This document shows, in pieces, positions 8,783 through 17,969 of a stretch of 37,108 nt of DNA (position 1 is the stretch's first letter; each line of letters starts with the position of its first letter). The DNA comes from Moraxella sp. (GTDB taxonomy: Bacteria > Pseudomonadota > Gammaproteobacteria > Pseudomonadales > Moraxellaceae). The DNA lies in assembly GCA_030525825.1 (NCBI GenBank), contig JAUNDZ010000019.1:1-37108 (forward strand). The letters run 5' to 3'. The notes beneath the pieces were generated by a model. The model was given only the letters and a program-made list of their open reading frames with translations. It was not told the DNA's origin and did no database searches. The position numbers were made by a program, and so were the translations under genes.

Positions 8783-9214
8783 TTAGATGTCTAAAACTTG
8801 TGGCTGCTGAGCTGCGTGTGGGTGTTCAGTACCCGCATACAGTTTTAGCTTTTTAATCATCGCATAGCCCAAAGGACCTTTTGGTAGCATACCTTTTACC
8901 GCTTTAAATAGCACATCTTCTGGCTTGTGAGCTAGAAGTTTGGTAAAGTTGGTCTCTTTGATGCCGCCTGGATAACCAGTGTGGCGATAGTATTTTTTGT
9001 CCTGAGCTTTCTTGCCTGTTACAGCAATTTTGTCAGCATTGATAACGATGATGTAATCACCAGTATCAACATGCGGGGTGTACGATGGCTTGTGTTTGCC
9101 ACGCAGACGAGAAGCGATTTCGCTCGCTAGGCGACCCAATGTTTTACCTTCAGCGTCCACGACATACCAGTCATGTACAACTTCAGCGGGTTTGGCACTG
9201 ATAGTAGTAGTCAT
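8783..9214 (-). CDS. rplM: 50S ribosomal protein L13 (RplM)
   Basis: 143 residues, normal length. Conserved segments are [74 protein letters not shown] use the ATG at 9214; the open frame continues 75 codons upstream but crosses the promoter and leader, which rules that out. It has an AGG ribosome site at 9221-9223. First gene of the L13-S9 operon. Confidence 0.98.
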   Translation of the reverse strand: MTTTISAKPAEVVHDWYVVDAEGKTLGRLASEIASRLRGKHKPSYTPHVDTGDYIIVINADKIAVTGKKAQDKKYYRHTGYPGGIKETNFTKLLAHKPEDVLFKAVKGMLPKGPLGYAMIKKLKLYAGTEHPHAAQQPQVLDI

Positions 9215-9316
9215 ATAAAACCTATTTAGTTGAGTTTGAGAGTTGACAAATAAAAAGCCCAAAGGCTTGATTTTACTTGCTTTAAGAGTTGGGAAACGAA
9301 GGGCTCTCAAAAAACA
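9215..9316 (-). promoter_or_regulatory. Structured leader of rplM-rpsI, possible attenuator
   Basis: The region between the predicted start of transcription and the rplM ATG holds several complementary segments. Arm A TTTGAGAG (9311-9304) is perfectly complementary to arm C CTCTCAAA (9242-9235), and also to arm B CTCTTAAA (9288-9281) with one G-U pair, so B and C compete for A. Between B and C lies a small hairpin AAGCC-TTTG-GGCTT (9268-9255) followed by five T, like a weak terminator. AGAGCCC (about 9307-9301) could instead pair with the GGGCTTT that forms its right arm. L13 is known to repress its own operon in E. coli; whether this leader does that is inference. Confidence 0.6.
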
Positions 9317-9322
9317 GCGGCT

Positions 9323-9351
9323 ATTATAGCAATTTTTTTTGCAGATAACAA
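9323..9351 (-). promoter_or_regulatory. Promoter of rplM-rpsI
   Basis: On the minus strand: -35 TTGTTA (9351-9346), a 17-base spacer, -10 TATAAT (9328-9323) with an extended TGC in front. Start of transcription is expected near 9316. Confidence 0.85.
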
Positions 9352-9359
9352 GCGTGTTT

Positions 9360-9950
9360 TTAAGTTTGCTGGGCTTGGTTGGAAATTTGGCATAAATAAG
9401 CCCATGCCTGACCGACTTTGGTTTGTTTGACGATGTCAATGGGTGTGGTGATGATTTGCTCGATGGGCTTGTCGCTTTCTATATACAGCTGTGTGTCATG
9501 CGTGATGAGTCCATGTTCTGTGAGCTTGTCGATGATGGACTGCCATAGGTTTAGGGCATAGGGTGGGTCGATGAATACCACATGAAATGGCGTATCCAAG
9601 CTAGGAATGACGGCTAGGCAGTCTCCGTGCAAGATGTTGGTGCGACCGTCTAGTGATAGTTGGGTGGCGGTCTGCTTTAATTGTACTGCTTGCTGTCTGT
9701 TAAATTCAATAAAAGTAACAAAATCCGCTCCCCGTGATAAGGCTTCAAAACCCAGCACGCCAGAACCAGCACAGACATCAAGTACAGTGGCAGATTGAAT
9801 GTCAGCCATCAGCCAATTAAAAATCGTCTCACGCAAGCGGTCTGGCGTGGGTCGTAAGCCATCGGCATCGATGAAGTTGATGCTGCGGCGTTTGTGCTGA
9901 CCACCAATGATGCGGACTTGGTTGGTTTTTTTTGGGGTTTTGTTTTTCAT
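9360..9950 (-). CDS. rsmD: 16S rRNA (guanine(966)-N2)-methyltransferase RsmD
   Basis: 196 residues, normal length for the family. It methylates G966 of 16S rRNA on the assembled small subunit. Visible: [12 protein letters not shown] near the N terminus, [15 protein letters not shown], the SAM-binding motif [20 protein letters not shown], and the catalytic DPPY in [11 protein letters not shown]. Monocistronic, ending just before the rplM promoter. Confidence 0.95.
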   Translation of the reverse strand: MKNKTPKKTNQVRIIGGQHKRRSINFIDADGLRPTPDRLRETIFNWLMADIQSATVLDVCAGSGVLGFEALSRGADFVTFIEFNRQQAVQLKQTATQLSLDGRTNILHGDCLAVIPSLDTPFHVVFIDPPYALNLWQSIIDKLTEHGLITHDTQLYIESDKPIEQIITTPIDIVKQTKVGQAWAYLCQISNQAQQT

Positions 9951-9999
9951 GCTTGGTCTGGGCTGATGGAGTGGTTGGGTTTGTTTGTGTATTTTGGTT

Positions 10000-10012
10000 A
10001 TTATAGCACAAA
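10000..10012 (-). promoter_or_regulatory. Extended -10 promoter of rsmD
   Basis: Minus-strand TTTGTGC followed by a perfect -10 TATAAT (10005-10000). No good -35. Expected start near 9993, leaving a 43-base leader. Confidence 0.7.
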
Positions 10013-10176
10013 TTGACAGCCTAAATCATTGCCTAGTAGTTTGCTGAATCAATGAGATTAAACTGACACAAGGCAGATGGTATCAATGGGTCGGCTGTGA
10101 GAAATCAAAGATGGCGATAAGACAAGATGATTAAAAATATCAATCATAATGACAAAATTTGCAAGATAACGAAAAT

Positions 10177-10205
10177 CTGACAGCGAATACAAAATATGCT
10201 AAAAT
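10177..10205 (+). promoter_or_regulatory. Promoter of the DUF445 gene
   Basis: -35 CTGACA (10177-10182), a 17-base spacer ending in TGC, and -10 TAAAAT (10200-10205). Transcription would start near 10212, so any upstream TTG start at 10159 is untranscribed. This supports the ATG at 10237. Confidence 0.75.
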
Positions 10206-10236
10206 ACCAAACGCTTTTACTAAAAATCATCAACCT

Positions 10237-11547
10237 ATGTTCAACTCCATTTGGCAAGCCCTAGCAGCACACCCAGAGTTCATCGCCATGCTCACCATTC
10301 CACCTGTTACTGCGTTTGTAACTTGGGCTCATGTGTGGATGGCACTTGAAATGCTGTTTCGCCCCATTAAGTTTTGGGGTATTCGTATCTCTGGCTTGCC
10401 ATTTGGGCTAAAAGGCTTGGGCTGGCAGGGCATTGTACCCGCCAAAGCGGGCAAAATCTCGGGCATCATCGTTGATCAGACCTTATCCAAGCTGGGTAAT
10501 TTGGATGAGTTTTTTCAGGCGATGGAGCCTGAAGAGATGGCGGAGTTTATCGCCAATACGGTGGATAAGAACCTTGAACAGCTCATCGATGAGATTATGC
10601 TAGAACGCCATCAGGGGCTGTGGAATGGCATGCCTTATGCCATTCGCCGCCGCATCTATGCACACGCCCATAAAGAGCTATCAAACATCATGAAGTCTTT
10701 GGTGCTGGATTTGACACACAATGTCGAGAGTCTGGTGGACATGCGGCAGATGATTGTCAAAAAGATGGAAAGCGACCGCAAACTCATGGTGGATATGTTC
10801 CTAAGGGTAGGCAAAAAAGAGATTAACTTCATCTGGAAAATCAGTGCCTTGATTGGCTTTGGTTTTGGTATTATTCAGATGGGGATTTTTTATTTTGTGC
10901 CGCAGCATTGGACGGTGCCGTTTTTTGCAGCGATTTGGGGTGCATTGACCAACTGGATTGCCATTTGGATGGTGTTTAATCCTGTTGAGCCCAGATACAT
11001 CCCATTCATTCGAGTGTTTAGCCGTGATGAGTCGGGCATCTGCTGGCGACTGCCGCACATTCATCGCTATTCTTGGCAGGGCGGCTTTATGAAGCGTCAA
11101 GATGAAGTGTCAAGCGTCTTTGCTGAGATTGTCGTTAATGAACTGGTTACCCTAGAAAACATCATGCACGAGATGATGTATGGGGCAAAGTCAAGCGAGA
11201 CACGAACGCTGGTCAAAAAACACCTGTATGATTTATTAGAATCGCCCGTAGTGGCAGCCAGCCTAAAAATCGGCATGACCAGTCGTGAGCTGGATGAATT
11301 TAAAGACATTATCATCGATAAATCCATCGACGCAACCATGGTGCCAATCCGAGACCCTAAGCTCAATGTATCACGAGCCAGCAAAATCTTTGGCTTATTT
11401 GAAAGTCGAATTCGTGCGTTGTCGCCACAAGAATTCCAAAACCTGCTGCGACCTGCCTTTAAAGAAGATGAGATGACTTTAATCATACTTGGGGCGATTA
11501 CGGGGCTGTTGGCAGGTTGGCTGCATTTGATCGCGGTGTTTTTTTGA
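10237..11547 (+). CDS. DUF445 family membrane protein
   Basis: A 436-residue protein of unknown function. A hydrophobic N-terminal segment (FIAMLTIPPVTAFVTWAHVWMALEML) is followed by GLPFGLKGLGWQGIVPAKAGKIS, a second membrane region around WKISALIGFGFGIIQMGIFYF and AAIWGALTNWIAIWMVFNPVEP, then GGFMKRQDEVSSVFAEIVVNELVT, and a C-terminal membrane helix (LIILGAITGLLAGWLHLIAVFF). The TNWIAIWMVFNP and KRQDEVSS segments occur in DUF445 proteins, here as two related copies. The middle is helical and probably faces one side of the membrane. The ATG at 10237 is chosen because a good promoter lies between it and an in-frame TTG at 10159. Confidence 0.82.
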   Translation: MFNSIWQALAAHPEFIAMLTIPPVTAFVTWAHVWMALEMLFRPIKFWGIRISGLPFGLKGLGWQGIVPAKAGKISGIIVDQTLSKLGNLDEFFQAMEPEEMAEFIANTVDKNLEQLIDEIMLERHQGLWNGMPYAIRRRIYAHAHKELSNIMKSLVLDLTHNVESLVDMRQMIVKKMESDRKLMVDMFLRVGKKEINFIWKISALIGFGFGIIQMGIFYFVPQHWTVPFFAAIWGALTNWIAIWMVFNPVEPRYIPFIRVFSRDESGICWRLPHIHRYSWQGGFMKRQDEVSSVFAEIVVNELVTLENIMHEMMYGAKSSETRTLVKKHLYDLLESPVVAASLKIGMTSRELDEFKDIIIDKSIDATMVPIRDPKLNVSRASKIFGLFESRIRALSPQEFQNLLRPAFKEDEMTLIILGAITGLLAGWLHLIAVFF

Positions 11548-11841
11548 TGTTTTTGTGTTTTTAAAAAAAGTAAGATTTCTGGTGGTGGCTCAAAAGTATG
11601 CTAATACGATTTTCTTTTCCAGTGTACTTTTTAAACTATAACCAGATTTTTGTAGTGTGAAATCTGCTTTATGCTGAATTGTCGGTCATTTGACATCATG
11701 AGTGAGTTGCAAGTTTATTAAAAAATCGTTTTAGCCAGTTTTAATCTCAAGACTAGCAAAAGATGATTTTTGAATTAAAAATATTGTTTGTTTTGTGCCA
11801 ATTATCAATACCAAAAGACGGTATATAGAAGGTATGTTGTT
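11548..11841 (+). other. Intergenic region between the DUF445 gene and ccmF
   Basis: An AT-rich gap of about 290 bases. A weak stem AAAAGTA (11592-11598) with TACTTTT (11625-11631) followed by a T could end the DUF445 transcript. I cannot define a convincing ccmF promoter. Confidence 0.35.
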
Positions 11842-13857
11842 ATGCTAATCACAGAATTGGGCTATTTTGCCCTGATTTTAGCGTTGGTTATTGCGATTTT
11901 GCAAGCCATTTTACCCACCATTGGCGTCATCAAAAACCAAGTACAGTGGCAACGCTTAGCACCGAGCTTGGCGACGGCACAGTTCGTGGCGATGGCGGTT
12001 TCTTTTGGGACATTGATGGTGGGCTTTCTTTATAATGATTTTAGCTTGGTGTATGTCGCAAGCCATTCTAACAGCTTACTGCCTTGGTACTATAAACTGT
12101 CAGCGACTTGGGGTGGGCATGAAGGCTCGCTGCTGCTTTGGATGACGATTTTGGCGACTTGGTGTATGCTGGTTGCGGTGTTCAGTCGTGGTCTGCCGCT
12201 GGACATGCGAGCTCGTGTACTGTCGGTCCTTGCGATGGTACAGGTCATGATGCTGCTCATGCTGATTTTTACTTCCAGTCCCTTTGAGCGTACCTTGCCA
12301 AACATTCCTGTTGATGGTGTGGATTTAAACCCGCTACTACAAGACCCTGGTTTGATTTTTCATCCGCCGATGTTGTACATGGGTTATGTGGGGCTTGCGG
12401 TGCCGTTCGCCTTTTGTATGGCGGCACTTTGGGCAGGTCGCCTAGACGCTGTATGGACTCGCTGGTCTCGTCCTTGGACGGTGGCGGCATGGGGCTTTTT
12501 GACACTAGGCATCGCCATTGGCTCTTGGTGGGCGTATTATGAGCTGGGCTGGGGTGGCTGGTGGTTCTGGGACCCTGTGGAGAACGCATCTTTGATGCCG
12601 TGGCTGGCGGTTACTGCCTTGATGCACTCGCTGGCAGTTACCGAAAAGCGGGGCGTCTTTAAGGCATGGACCATCATGCTGGCGATTTTTGCTTTTGCGT
12701 TATCGCTTTTGGGTACATTTTTGGTGCGTTCAGGGGCGATTACTTCGGTGCATTCATTCGCCGCTGACCCGACTCGTGGCTTGGCGATTTTGGCGATTTT
12801 GGGCGTGGTGATTGGCAGTGGACTTTTGATGTTTGCTCTGCGTGGCTGGCGATTGACGGTTGAGAGTACTTATCAGCTTAAATCTCGTGAAACGGCGTTG
12901 GTGGTGAATAATCTGATTTTATTGGTGGCGACTTTGGTAGTGCTGCTTGGCACGCTATATCCGATGCTTGCTGATGCCTTTAAATGGGGTCAGGTGTCGG
13001 TAGGCCCGCCGTATTTTAATGCCTTGTTTGTCCCTGCGACTTGGATTTTGCTCGCCTTTATGGGCATTGGGGCGAACCTGCGTTATAAGCATGACAGCCG
13101 TCCGCTACTGGGCATGGTCATGACAGGTGCGGTGAGTGCCTTGGTGTTAGGTGCGGTGATTGCCTACATGATGAGCCTGCTTGAAGAAAATACGCACTTT
13201 GACCATGGTATGTACATTACCGCCATCTTGTCAGCGTGGGTGCTGGTCTTTATGGTGCTAGACATCAAGGATAAGACTCGCCATGCCAGCGGATTGATGG
13301 TAGGCCTAAAAAAACTCACACCAAGCTACTATGGCATGCAGCTGGCTCATATCGGTCTGTTGGTTACGGCACTGGGCGTGGCAGGCGTGTCCGCCATGAG
13401 CCTAGAAAAAGATGTGGCAATGACGGTTGGCGACAGCGTTCATGTACAAGGCTATGATTTTTATCTGCAGGATTTTGATACCGTCAAAGGCTCAAACTAC
13501 GACGCCACTCGTGCCACCGTACAAGTCAAAAAAGACGATAAGCTCATCACGACACTTTACCCAGAAAAGCGTAACTATGTCGTCTCAATGATGCCGATGA
13601 CCGAAGTGGGGCTATATCCAAGCCTATTTAACGAGCTGTACATTGCGTTGGGCGAGCCGATTGTCAATGCCGATGGCAAGACCGACATGGATACATGGGC
13701 GGTGCGTGTCTATGTTAAACCGATGGTGCGTTGGCTGTGGTTGGGGGCGATTTTGATGTCGCTTGGCGGTCTGATTGCCATGATGGATAAGCGTTATCGC
13801 ATCAAAAAACTGAGCAATTCTAATTCCAATATTCATCTAACTGAGCGTGTGGGGTAA
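11842..13857 (+). CDS. ccmF: Cytochrome c haem lyase subunit CcmF
   Basis: A 671-residue polytopic inner-membrane protein that, with CcmH/CcmI, attaches haem to apocytochromes in the periplasm. The WWD haem-handling signature is clear in GWGGWWFWDPVENASLMPW. It has many membrane helices, periplasmic histidines (PPMLYMGYVG, VHSFAAD) and a C-terminal soluble stretch before the last helix. The ATG at 11842 follows AAGG (11829-11832) with 9 bases between; an in-frame start 18 codons earlier lacks family similarity. First gene of ccmFGHI; ccmABCDE are not in the window. Confidence 0.96.
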   Translation: MLITELGYFALILALVIAILQAILPTIGVIKNQVQWQRLAPSLATAQFVAMAVSFGTLMVGFLYNDFSLVYVASHSNSLLPWYYKLSATWGGHEGSLLLWMTILATWCMLVAVFSRGLPLDMRARVLSVLAMVQVMMLLMLIFTSSPFERTLPNIPVDGVDLNPLLQDPGLIFHPPMLYMGYVGLAVPFAFCMAALWAGRLDAVWTRWSRPWTVAAWGFLTLGIAIGSWWAYYELGWGGWWFWDPVENASLMPWLAVTALMHSLAVTEKRGVFKAWTIMLAIFAFALSLLGTFLVRSGAITSVHSFAADPTRGLAILAILGVVIGSGLLMFALRGWRLTVESTYQLKSRETALVVNNLILLVATLVVLLGTLYPMLADAFKWGQVSVGPPYFNALFVPATWILLAFMGIGANLRYKHDSRPLLGMVMTGAVSALVLGAVIAYMMSLLEENTHFDHGMYITAILSAWVLVFMVLDIKDKTRHASGLMVGLKKLTPSYYGMQLAHIGLLVTALGVAGVSAMSLEKDVAMTVGDSVHVQGYDFYLQDFDTVKGSNYDATRATVQVKKDDKLITTLYPEKRNYVVSMMPMTEVGLYPSLFNELYIALGEPIVNADGKTDMDTWAVRVYVKPMVRWLWLGAILMSLGGLIAMMDKRYRIKKLSNSNSNIHLTERVG

Positions 13858-13860
13858 GGT

Positions 13861-14439
13861 ATGGCGAAATCAAATAAGCGTGTGTTTTTTATTTTACCTT
13901 TGCTGGTGTTTTTGTTGGCGATGGTGATGTTTTATTTCCGTCTGGGCAAAGAGACAGATATTAAGATTAGCACTTCGATGAACAAGCCTTTACCTGCTTT
14001 TAGCTTGCCATTGTTGTCGGATACTTCACGCACCATGACCAATCAGGATTTACCAAAAACACCATTTTTGCTTAATATCTGGGGTTCTTGGTGTCCTACT
14101 TGTAAGGTGGAGCATCCGTTTTTGATGCAGCTGCACGCCAAAGGTGTGCCACTGGTGGGCGTAAATTATAAAGACGAGTTGTCCGATGCCTTGGCATATC
14201 TCAACCAGTACCAAGACCCATTCATCTATTCAATGCAGGATTTGGACGGTCAGTATGCCATTGATTTGGGGCTGACGGGAGCACCTGAGACATTCGTGGT
14301 CGATGGGGCTGGCGTGGTGTACAAGCACATCTTGGGCGAGATTAACGAGACGAATTGGACGGCGGAGATTGAGCCGTGCTTGACGGCAGTAGGCGATGCA
14401 ACACTGTCCGAAGATGCCAAAGTGCAGGCGTGCAGCTAG
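13861..14439 (+). CDS. ccmG: Thiol:disulfide interchange protein CcmG/DsbE
   Basis: 192 residues. An N-terminal membrane anchor (about 9-27) leads to a periplasmic thioredoxin domain with the active site WCPTC (77-81) and the cis-proline region GAPETFVV. It keeps apocytochrome or CcmH cysteines reduced for haem attachment. Only 3 bases separate it from ccmF. The tail after the domain has two further cysteines (EPCLTAV... QACS), which is a little unusual. Confidence 0.95.
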   Translation: MAKSNKRVFFILPLLVFLLAMVMFYFRLGKETDIKISTSMNKPLPAFSLPLLSDTSRTMTNQDLPKTPFLLNIWGSWCPTCKVEHPFLMQLHAKGVPLVGVNYKDELSDALAYLNQYQDPFIYSMQDLDGQYAIDLGLTGAPETFVVDGAGVVYKHILGEINETNWTAEIEPCLTAVGDATLSEDAKVQACS

Positions 14440-14447
14440 GGGGAGTG

Positions 14448-14951
14448 ATGAAAAAAATCATGATGGCAATCATGCTGGCGACAGCGGTCAGCTCGGCATG
14501 GGCAAATATCGAAGTGTATGAATTTAAAACGCCTGAAGATGAGACTCGCTACCGAGCACTCATCGAAGAGCTGCGTTGTCCAAAATGCCAAAACCAAAAC
14601 TTAGCAGGCTCGGACGCACCCATCGCCCTTGACCTAAAACAAAAAACCTACCAAATGATTAACGATGGCAGAAGTGATGCCGAGATTCGTAATTATATGT
14701 TTGAGCGTTATGGCGACTTTATTAGCTACAAACCGCCTGTTCGCCCATCGACATGGATTTTGTGGTTTTTTCCGCCAGTTTTGTTGGTGCTGCTGCTATT
14801 GGGTTGGGTAGTAAAAGCAAAAAAAAGCCGCAGTCAAGTGGTGGATGCACCCAGTGGTGATGTCGATGCCCTAAATAGCCAAGAAGAAGCAGAGCTGTCA
14901 AAAATATTAAACACCCACAGCACGCCTGATGATGAGAAGAGAAAGCCATGA
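14448..14951 (+). CDS. ccmH: Cytochrome c maturation protein CcmH
   Basis: 167 residues: a signal peptide (MKKIMMAIMLATAVSSAWA), then the redox motif RCPKCQNQN (C44, C47) that reduces apocytochrome c, then one membrane helix (WILWFFPPVLLVLLLLGWVV) and a short cytoplasmic acidic tail. This is the short CcmH; the TPR part is the separate ccmI. The ATG at 14448 has GGGGAG just upstream. It overlaps ccmI by four bases (ATGA). Confidence 0.95.
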   Translation: MKKIMMAIMLATAVSSAWANIEVYEFKTPEDETRYRALIEELRCPKCQNQNLAGSDAPIALDLKQKTYQMINDGRSDAEIRNYMFERYGDFISYKPPVRPSTWILWFFPPVLLVLLLLGWVVKAKKSRSQVVDAPSGDVDALNSQEEAELSKILNTHSTPDDEKRKP

Positions 14952-16207
14952 GTCAAAGTTTATTGTTGTTTTTTACCTTGTGTGCTGTTTTGGCGGTGCT
15001 GATTGCCTTAGTGGTGATTTTTCCTTGGTTAAAAGGTCGCAAAGCGACGGATAACCGCTTGATGGCGGTGAATGTCGAAGTATTTCACAACCGCATTGCT
15101 GAGCTTGATTCGGACAGGCAGGCAGGCGTTATTGACGAAGCGTATTATCACGCCCAATCCACCGAGCTAAAACGCCAACTGCTTGCCGCTCAGACACACG
15201 AGAGTAGCTATACTCCTGTGGGTATCAAGTCCAGACTGATTGTGATGGTGTGGATTCCGCTCTTGGCAGCCTTGGCATATCTGACGACAGCTGACCGCAC
15301 GCCTGTATTTACGCTGTGGGCAGCCCAAGACAGCGTCGGGCAAGTCGCAGATGACCTACTGACTGGAAAGATTGATACGCCGCCAGAATGGGCGACCAAA
15401 GACAGTGCAGCACTCATCTCCGCCATGCAGACCAATGTACACGCTCACGCCTATGATGCCAACCGTTGGATGCGACTGTCCGAGCTGTTCACTGCACTTG
15501 ATGCCAAGCAACAAGCGTTGGAGGCATTGGCTCGTGCCAATCGATTGGAGCCTGACAATGTTGAGATTGCCATGACTTATGCACAGGCGAGCTTTTTTAT
15601 GAATAATGGCTCGCTAGATGCCACCGCAAGGCAAGTGGTGCAAGACATTCTAAGCCGTATGCCTGAGCATGAAGGGGCTCAGATGATGATGGCAATGGGT
15701 GAAGCTCGTGCAGGTAATTTTGTGAATGCAAAAGCGTGGGTGCATAAGCTGCGTTCTAACATCGCTGCCAAATCTGGCGACAGAAGTGAAGTATTAGCCA
15801 GTATTGATGCCTTATTAGAAAACATCAATACCCAAGAAGCCAAAGCAGCACAGGGCATTAAGGTCAGCGTTAGTATTGACCAAAAGCTTATGGCACAGAT
15901 TGGCGAGAGTGATGTCTTATTTGTCTCCATCGCATCTAGCAAGGGCGGGGCTCCATACGCTGTTAAGCGACTGCCTGTCAATCAAATCCAAAACGGACAG
16001 CTGGAAGTATCGCTAAGCGACCTAGATGCCATGATGCCAGAACGCACGCTCAGTGTAGGGCGAGAAAGTGATGAACTGGTTGTGAATGCTCGCATCAGTC
16101 ATTCGGGTGGGGCGGTATCGCAGTCAGGGGATTTGGCTGCCAATCCTGCACCGCTTAGCAAGACGACCAACGCCGTGTCTTTGACCATCTCACAAGTTGT
16201 GCCTTAA
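14948..16207 (+). CDS. ccmI: Cytochrome c maturation protein CcmI (CycH)
   Basis: A 419-residue apocytochrome c chaperone. Two N-terminal membrane helices (LLLFFTLCAVLAVLIALVVIF and SRLIVMVWIPLLAALAYLTT) flank a cytoplasmic loop of leucine-zipper type (NRIAELDSDRQAGVIDEAYYHAQSTELKRQL). TPR-like helices follow (WMRLSELFTALDAKQQALEALARANRLEPDN), then a beta-rich C-terminal domain (KVSVSIDQKL, DVLFVSIASSKGGAPYAVKRLP) as in the long CcmI/CycH proteins. Last gene of the operon, followed by a terminator. Confidence 0.93.
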   Translation: MSQSLLLFFTLCAVLAVLIALVVIFPWLKGRKATDNRLMAVNVEVFHNRIAELDSDRQAGVIDEAYYHAQSTELKRQLLAAQTHESSYTPVGIKSRLIVMVWIPLLAALAYLTTADRTPVFTLWAAQDSVGQVADDLLTGKIDTPPEWATKDSAALISAMQTNVHAHAYDANRWMRLSELFTALDAKQQALEALARANRLEPDNVEIAMTYAQASFFMNNGSLDATARQVVQDILSRMPEHEGAQMMMAMGEARAGNFVNAKAWVHKLRSNIAAKSGDRSEVLASIDALLENINTQEAKAAQGIKVSVSIDQKLMAQIGESDVLFVSIASSKGGAPYAVKRLPVNQIQNGQLEVSLSDLDAMMPERTLSVGRESDELVVNARISHSGGAVSQSGDLAANPAPLSKTTNAVSLTISQVVP

Positions 16208-16231
16208 TCACTCTTGATTGTGATTTATTAC

Positions 16232-16262
16232 AACAGCACCGCAGTTAAGGTGCTGTTTTTTT
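16232..16262 (+). terminator. Terminator of ccmFGHI
   Basis: AACAGCACC (16232-16240) pairs with GGTGCTGTT (16249-16257), followed by T to 16262. Confidence 0.9.
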
Positions 16263-16324
16263 GTGGGTTTGGCGATATTTGTTATGAATTTATGGGATAA
16301 GCATGATTGGCACACAAAAAGCAC

Positions 16325-17054
<730 letters not shown>

Positions 17055-17070
17055 TCCATCAAGTCTAACT

Positions 17071-17104
17071 CAAAAGACCCAAATCATTTGATTGGGTCTT
17101 TTTT
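17071..17104. terminator. Terminator between adk and the convergent unknown gene
   Basis: AAAAGACCC plus AATCA on the left pairs with TGATT plus GGGTCTTTT on the right, with one bulged A. T runs face both ways, so it can serve adk and the minus-strand gene ending at 17154. Confidence 0.8.
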
Positions 17105-17153
17105 ATTCTGGTTAAAGACTAGAAAAATTGAGCAAGCTGGCATCATTTAATAT

Positions 17154-17810
17154 TTATCCATACTGCATCTCATACTGAGCCATGACCTTTTGGCAGATGG
17201 ATTCTTGTAGGTAGGATAGGGCTTGTGGCGTACGGTCTTTTAGGGTGTTGAGCGTGTGCGTGGTGGCTAGGGCATGGGCATTCGGCAGACGAGTGTAGCC
17301 ATCGTGAGTGGGTATGGGGTATTCTTCTTCGCTAAAATCAAGGCTGATGAGTGATTTGGCGGTATTTTTGTGCAGGATATGCACATTGCCAGCCAAGACG
17401 AAATTGGCGGCTTCGTTTTTGATATTCTGGATAAGGTCGGTGGCATAGACGGCTTGGCTGTCTTTGGCGGTGTTGGTGAATTGTAGGTGCAAGGCGAGTG
17501 GAAGTTCATCACAGACGATGACGGTGGTGCCGCTGATTTTGATGTGCGTGGCGGCTTGGATGCTGCCGTCAGGTAAATTGAGCCAGCGGCAGGCGGTCTG
17601 TGCGGTAACTTTTTCGTTCATCATTTTTAGCATGGACAAGTCCAGCGGTCTTTGGGCTTTGATGTCGTCGCTTAGGCTGTCATAATGTGCCAAAAACATC
17701 ATGGGTAGGTCTTTATCCACGATGAATTTATCAATCTTGACATTATGCGTGCGAAAAACAAACTCAGGTTCGGTGAGTATCTCTTGTAGGGTAAAACGAT
17801 TGTCAGTCAT
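17154..17810 (-). CDS. Hypothetical protein, 218 residues
   Basis: I do not recognise a family. The protein has no signal peptide or membrane helix and is predicted soluble. It mixes short strands (ATHIKISGTTVIVCDELPLALHLQF) with helices, and the centre and C-terminal half look like a beta-rich domain followed by a helical tail (ALATTHTLNTLKDRTPQALSYLQESICQKVMAQYEMQYG). The ATG at 17810 is chosen because an extended -10 promoter lies just upstream; the open frame continues 123 codons further but is a shadow of the HIT gene on the other strand. No clear ribosome site. Divergent from the HIT gene. Confidence 0.7.
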   Translation of the reverse strand: MTDNRFTLQEILTEPEFVFRTHNVKIDKFIVDKDLPMMFLAHYDSLSDDIKAQRPLDLSMLKMMNEKVTAQTACRWLNLPDGSIQAATHIKISGTTVIVCDELPLALHLQFTNTAKDSQAVYATDLIQNIKNEAANFVLAGNVHILHKNTAKSLISLDFSEEEYPIPTHDGYTRLPNAHALATTHTLNTLKDRTPQALSYLQESICQKVMAQYEMQYG

Positions 17811-17838
17811 AAAAATCAATTTAAGGAAAATTAAATTT

Positions 17839-17851
17839 ACTATACCACAAA
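17839..17851 (-). promoter_or_regulatory. Extended -10 promoter of the 218-residue unknown protein
   Basis: Minus-strand TTTGTGG followed by -10 TATAGT (17844-17839). Expected start near 17832, 22 bases before the ATG. The -35 is poor. Confidence 0.55.
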
Positions 17852-17916
17852 ACCTTGTTTTTTCGCTAATAAGTTGGCTAAATTCTGCAAAATAATTTTC
17901 ATTATATACGCCAAGA

Positions 17917-17929
17917 TTTGTGCTACAAT
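17917..17929 (+). promoter_or_regulatory. Extended -10 promoter of the HIT gene
   Basis: TTTGTGC followed by -10 TACAAT (17924-17929); no good -35. Start expected near 17936, leaving a leader of about 35 bases. Confidence 0.6.
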
Positions 17930-17969
17930 GCTTGGCAAGACAATCTTTATCATATCTTAAAAGGAGCAG

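Noticed and set aside
9215-9439. An upstream extension of rplM by 75 codons.
   Set aside because: It crosses the promoter, leader and the end of rsmD, and L13 proteins start at [11 protein letters not shown]-like sequences.
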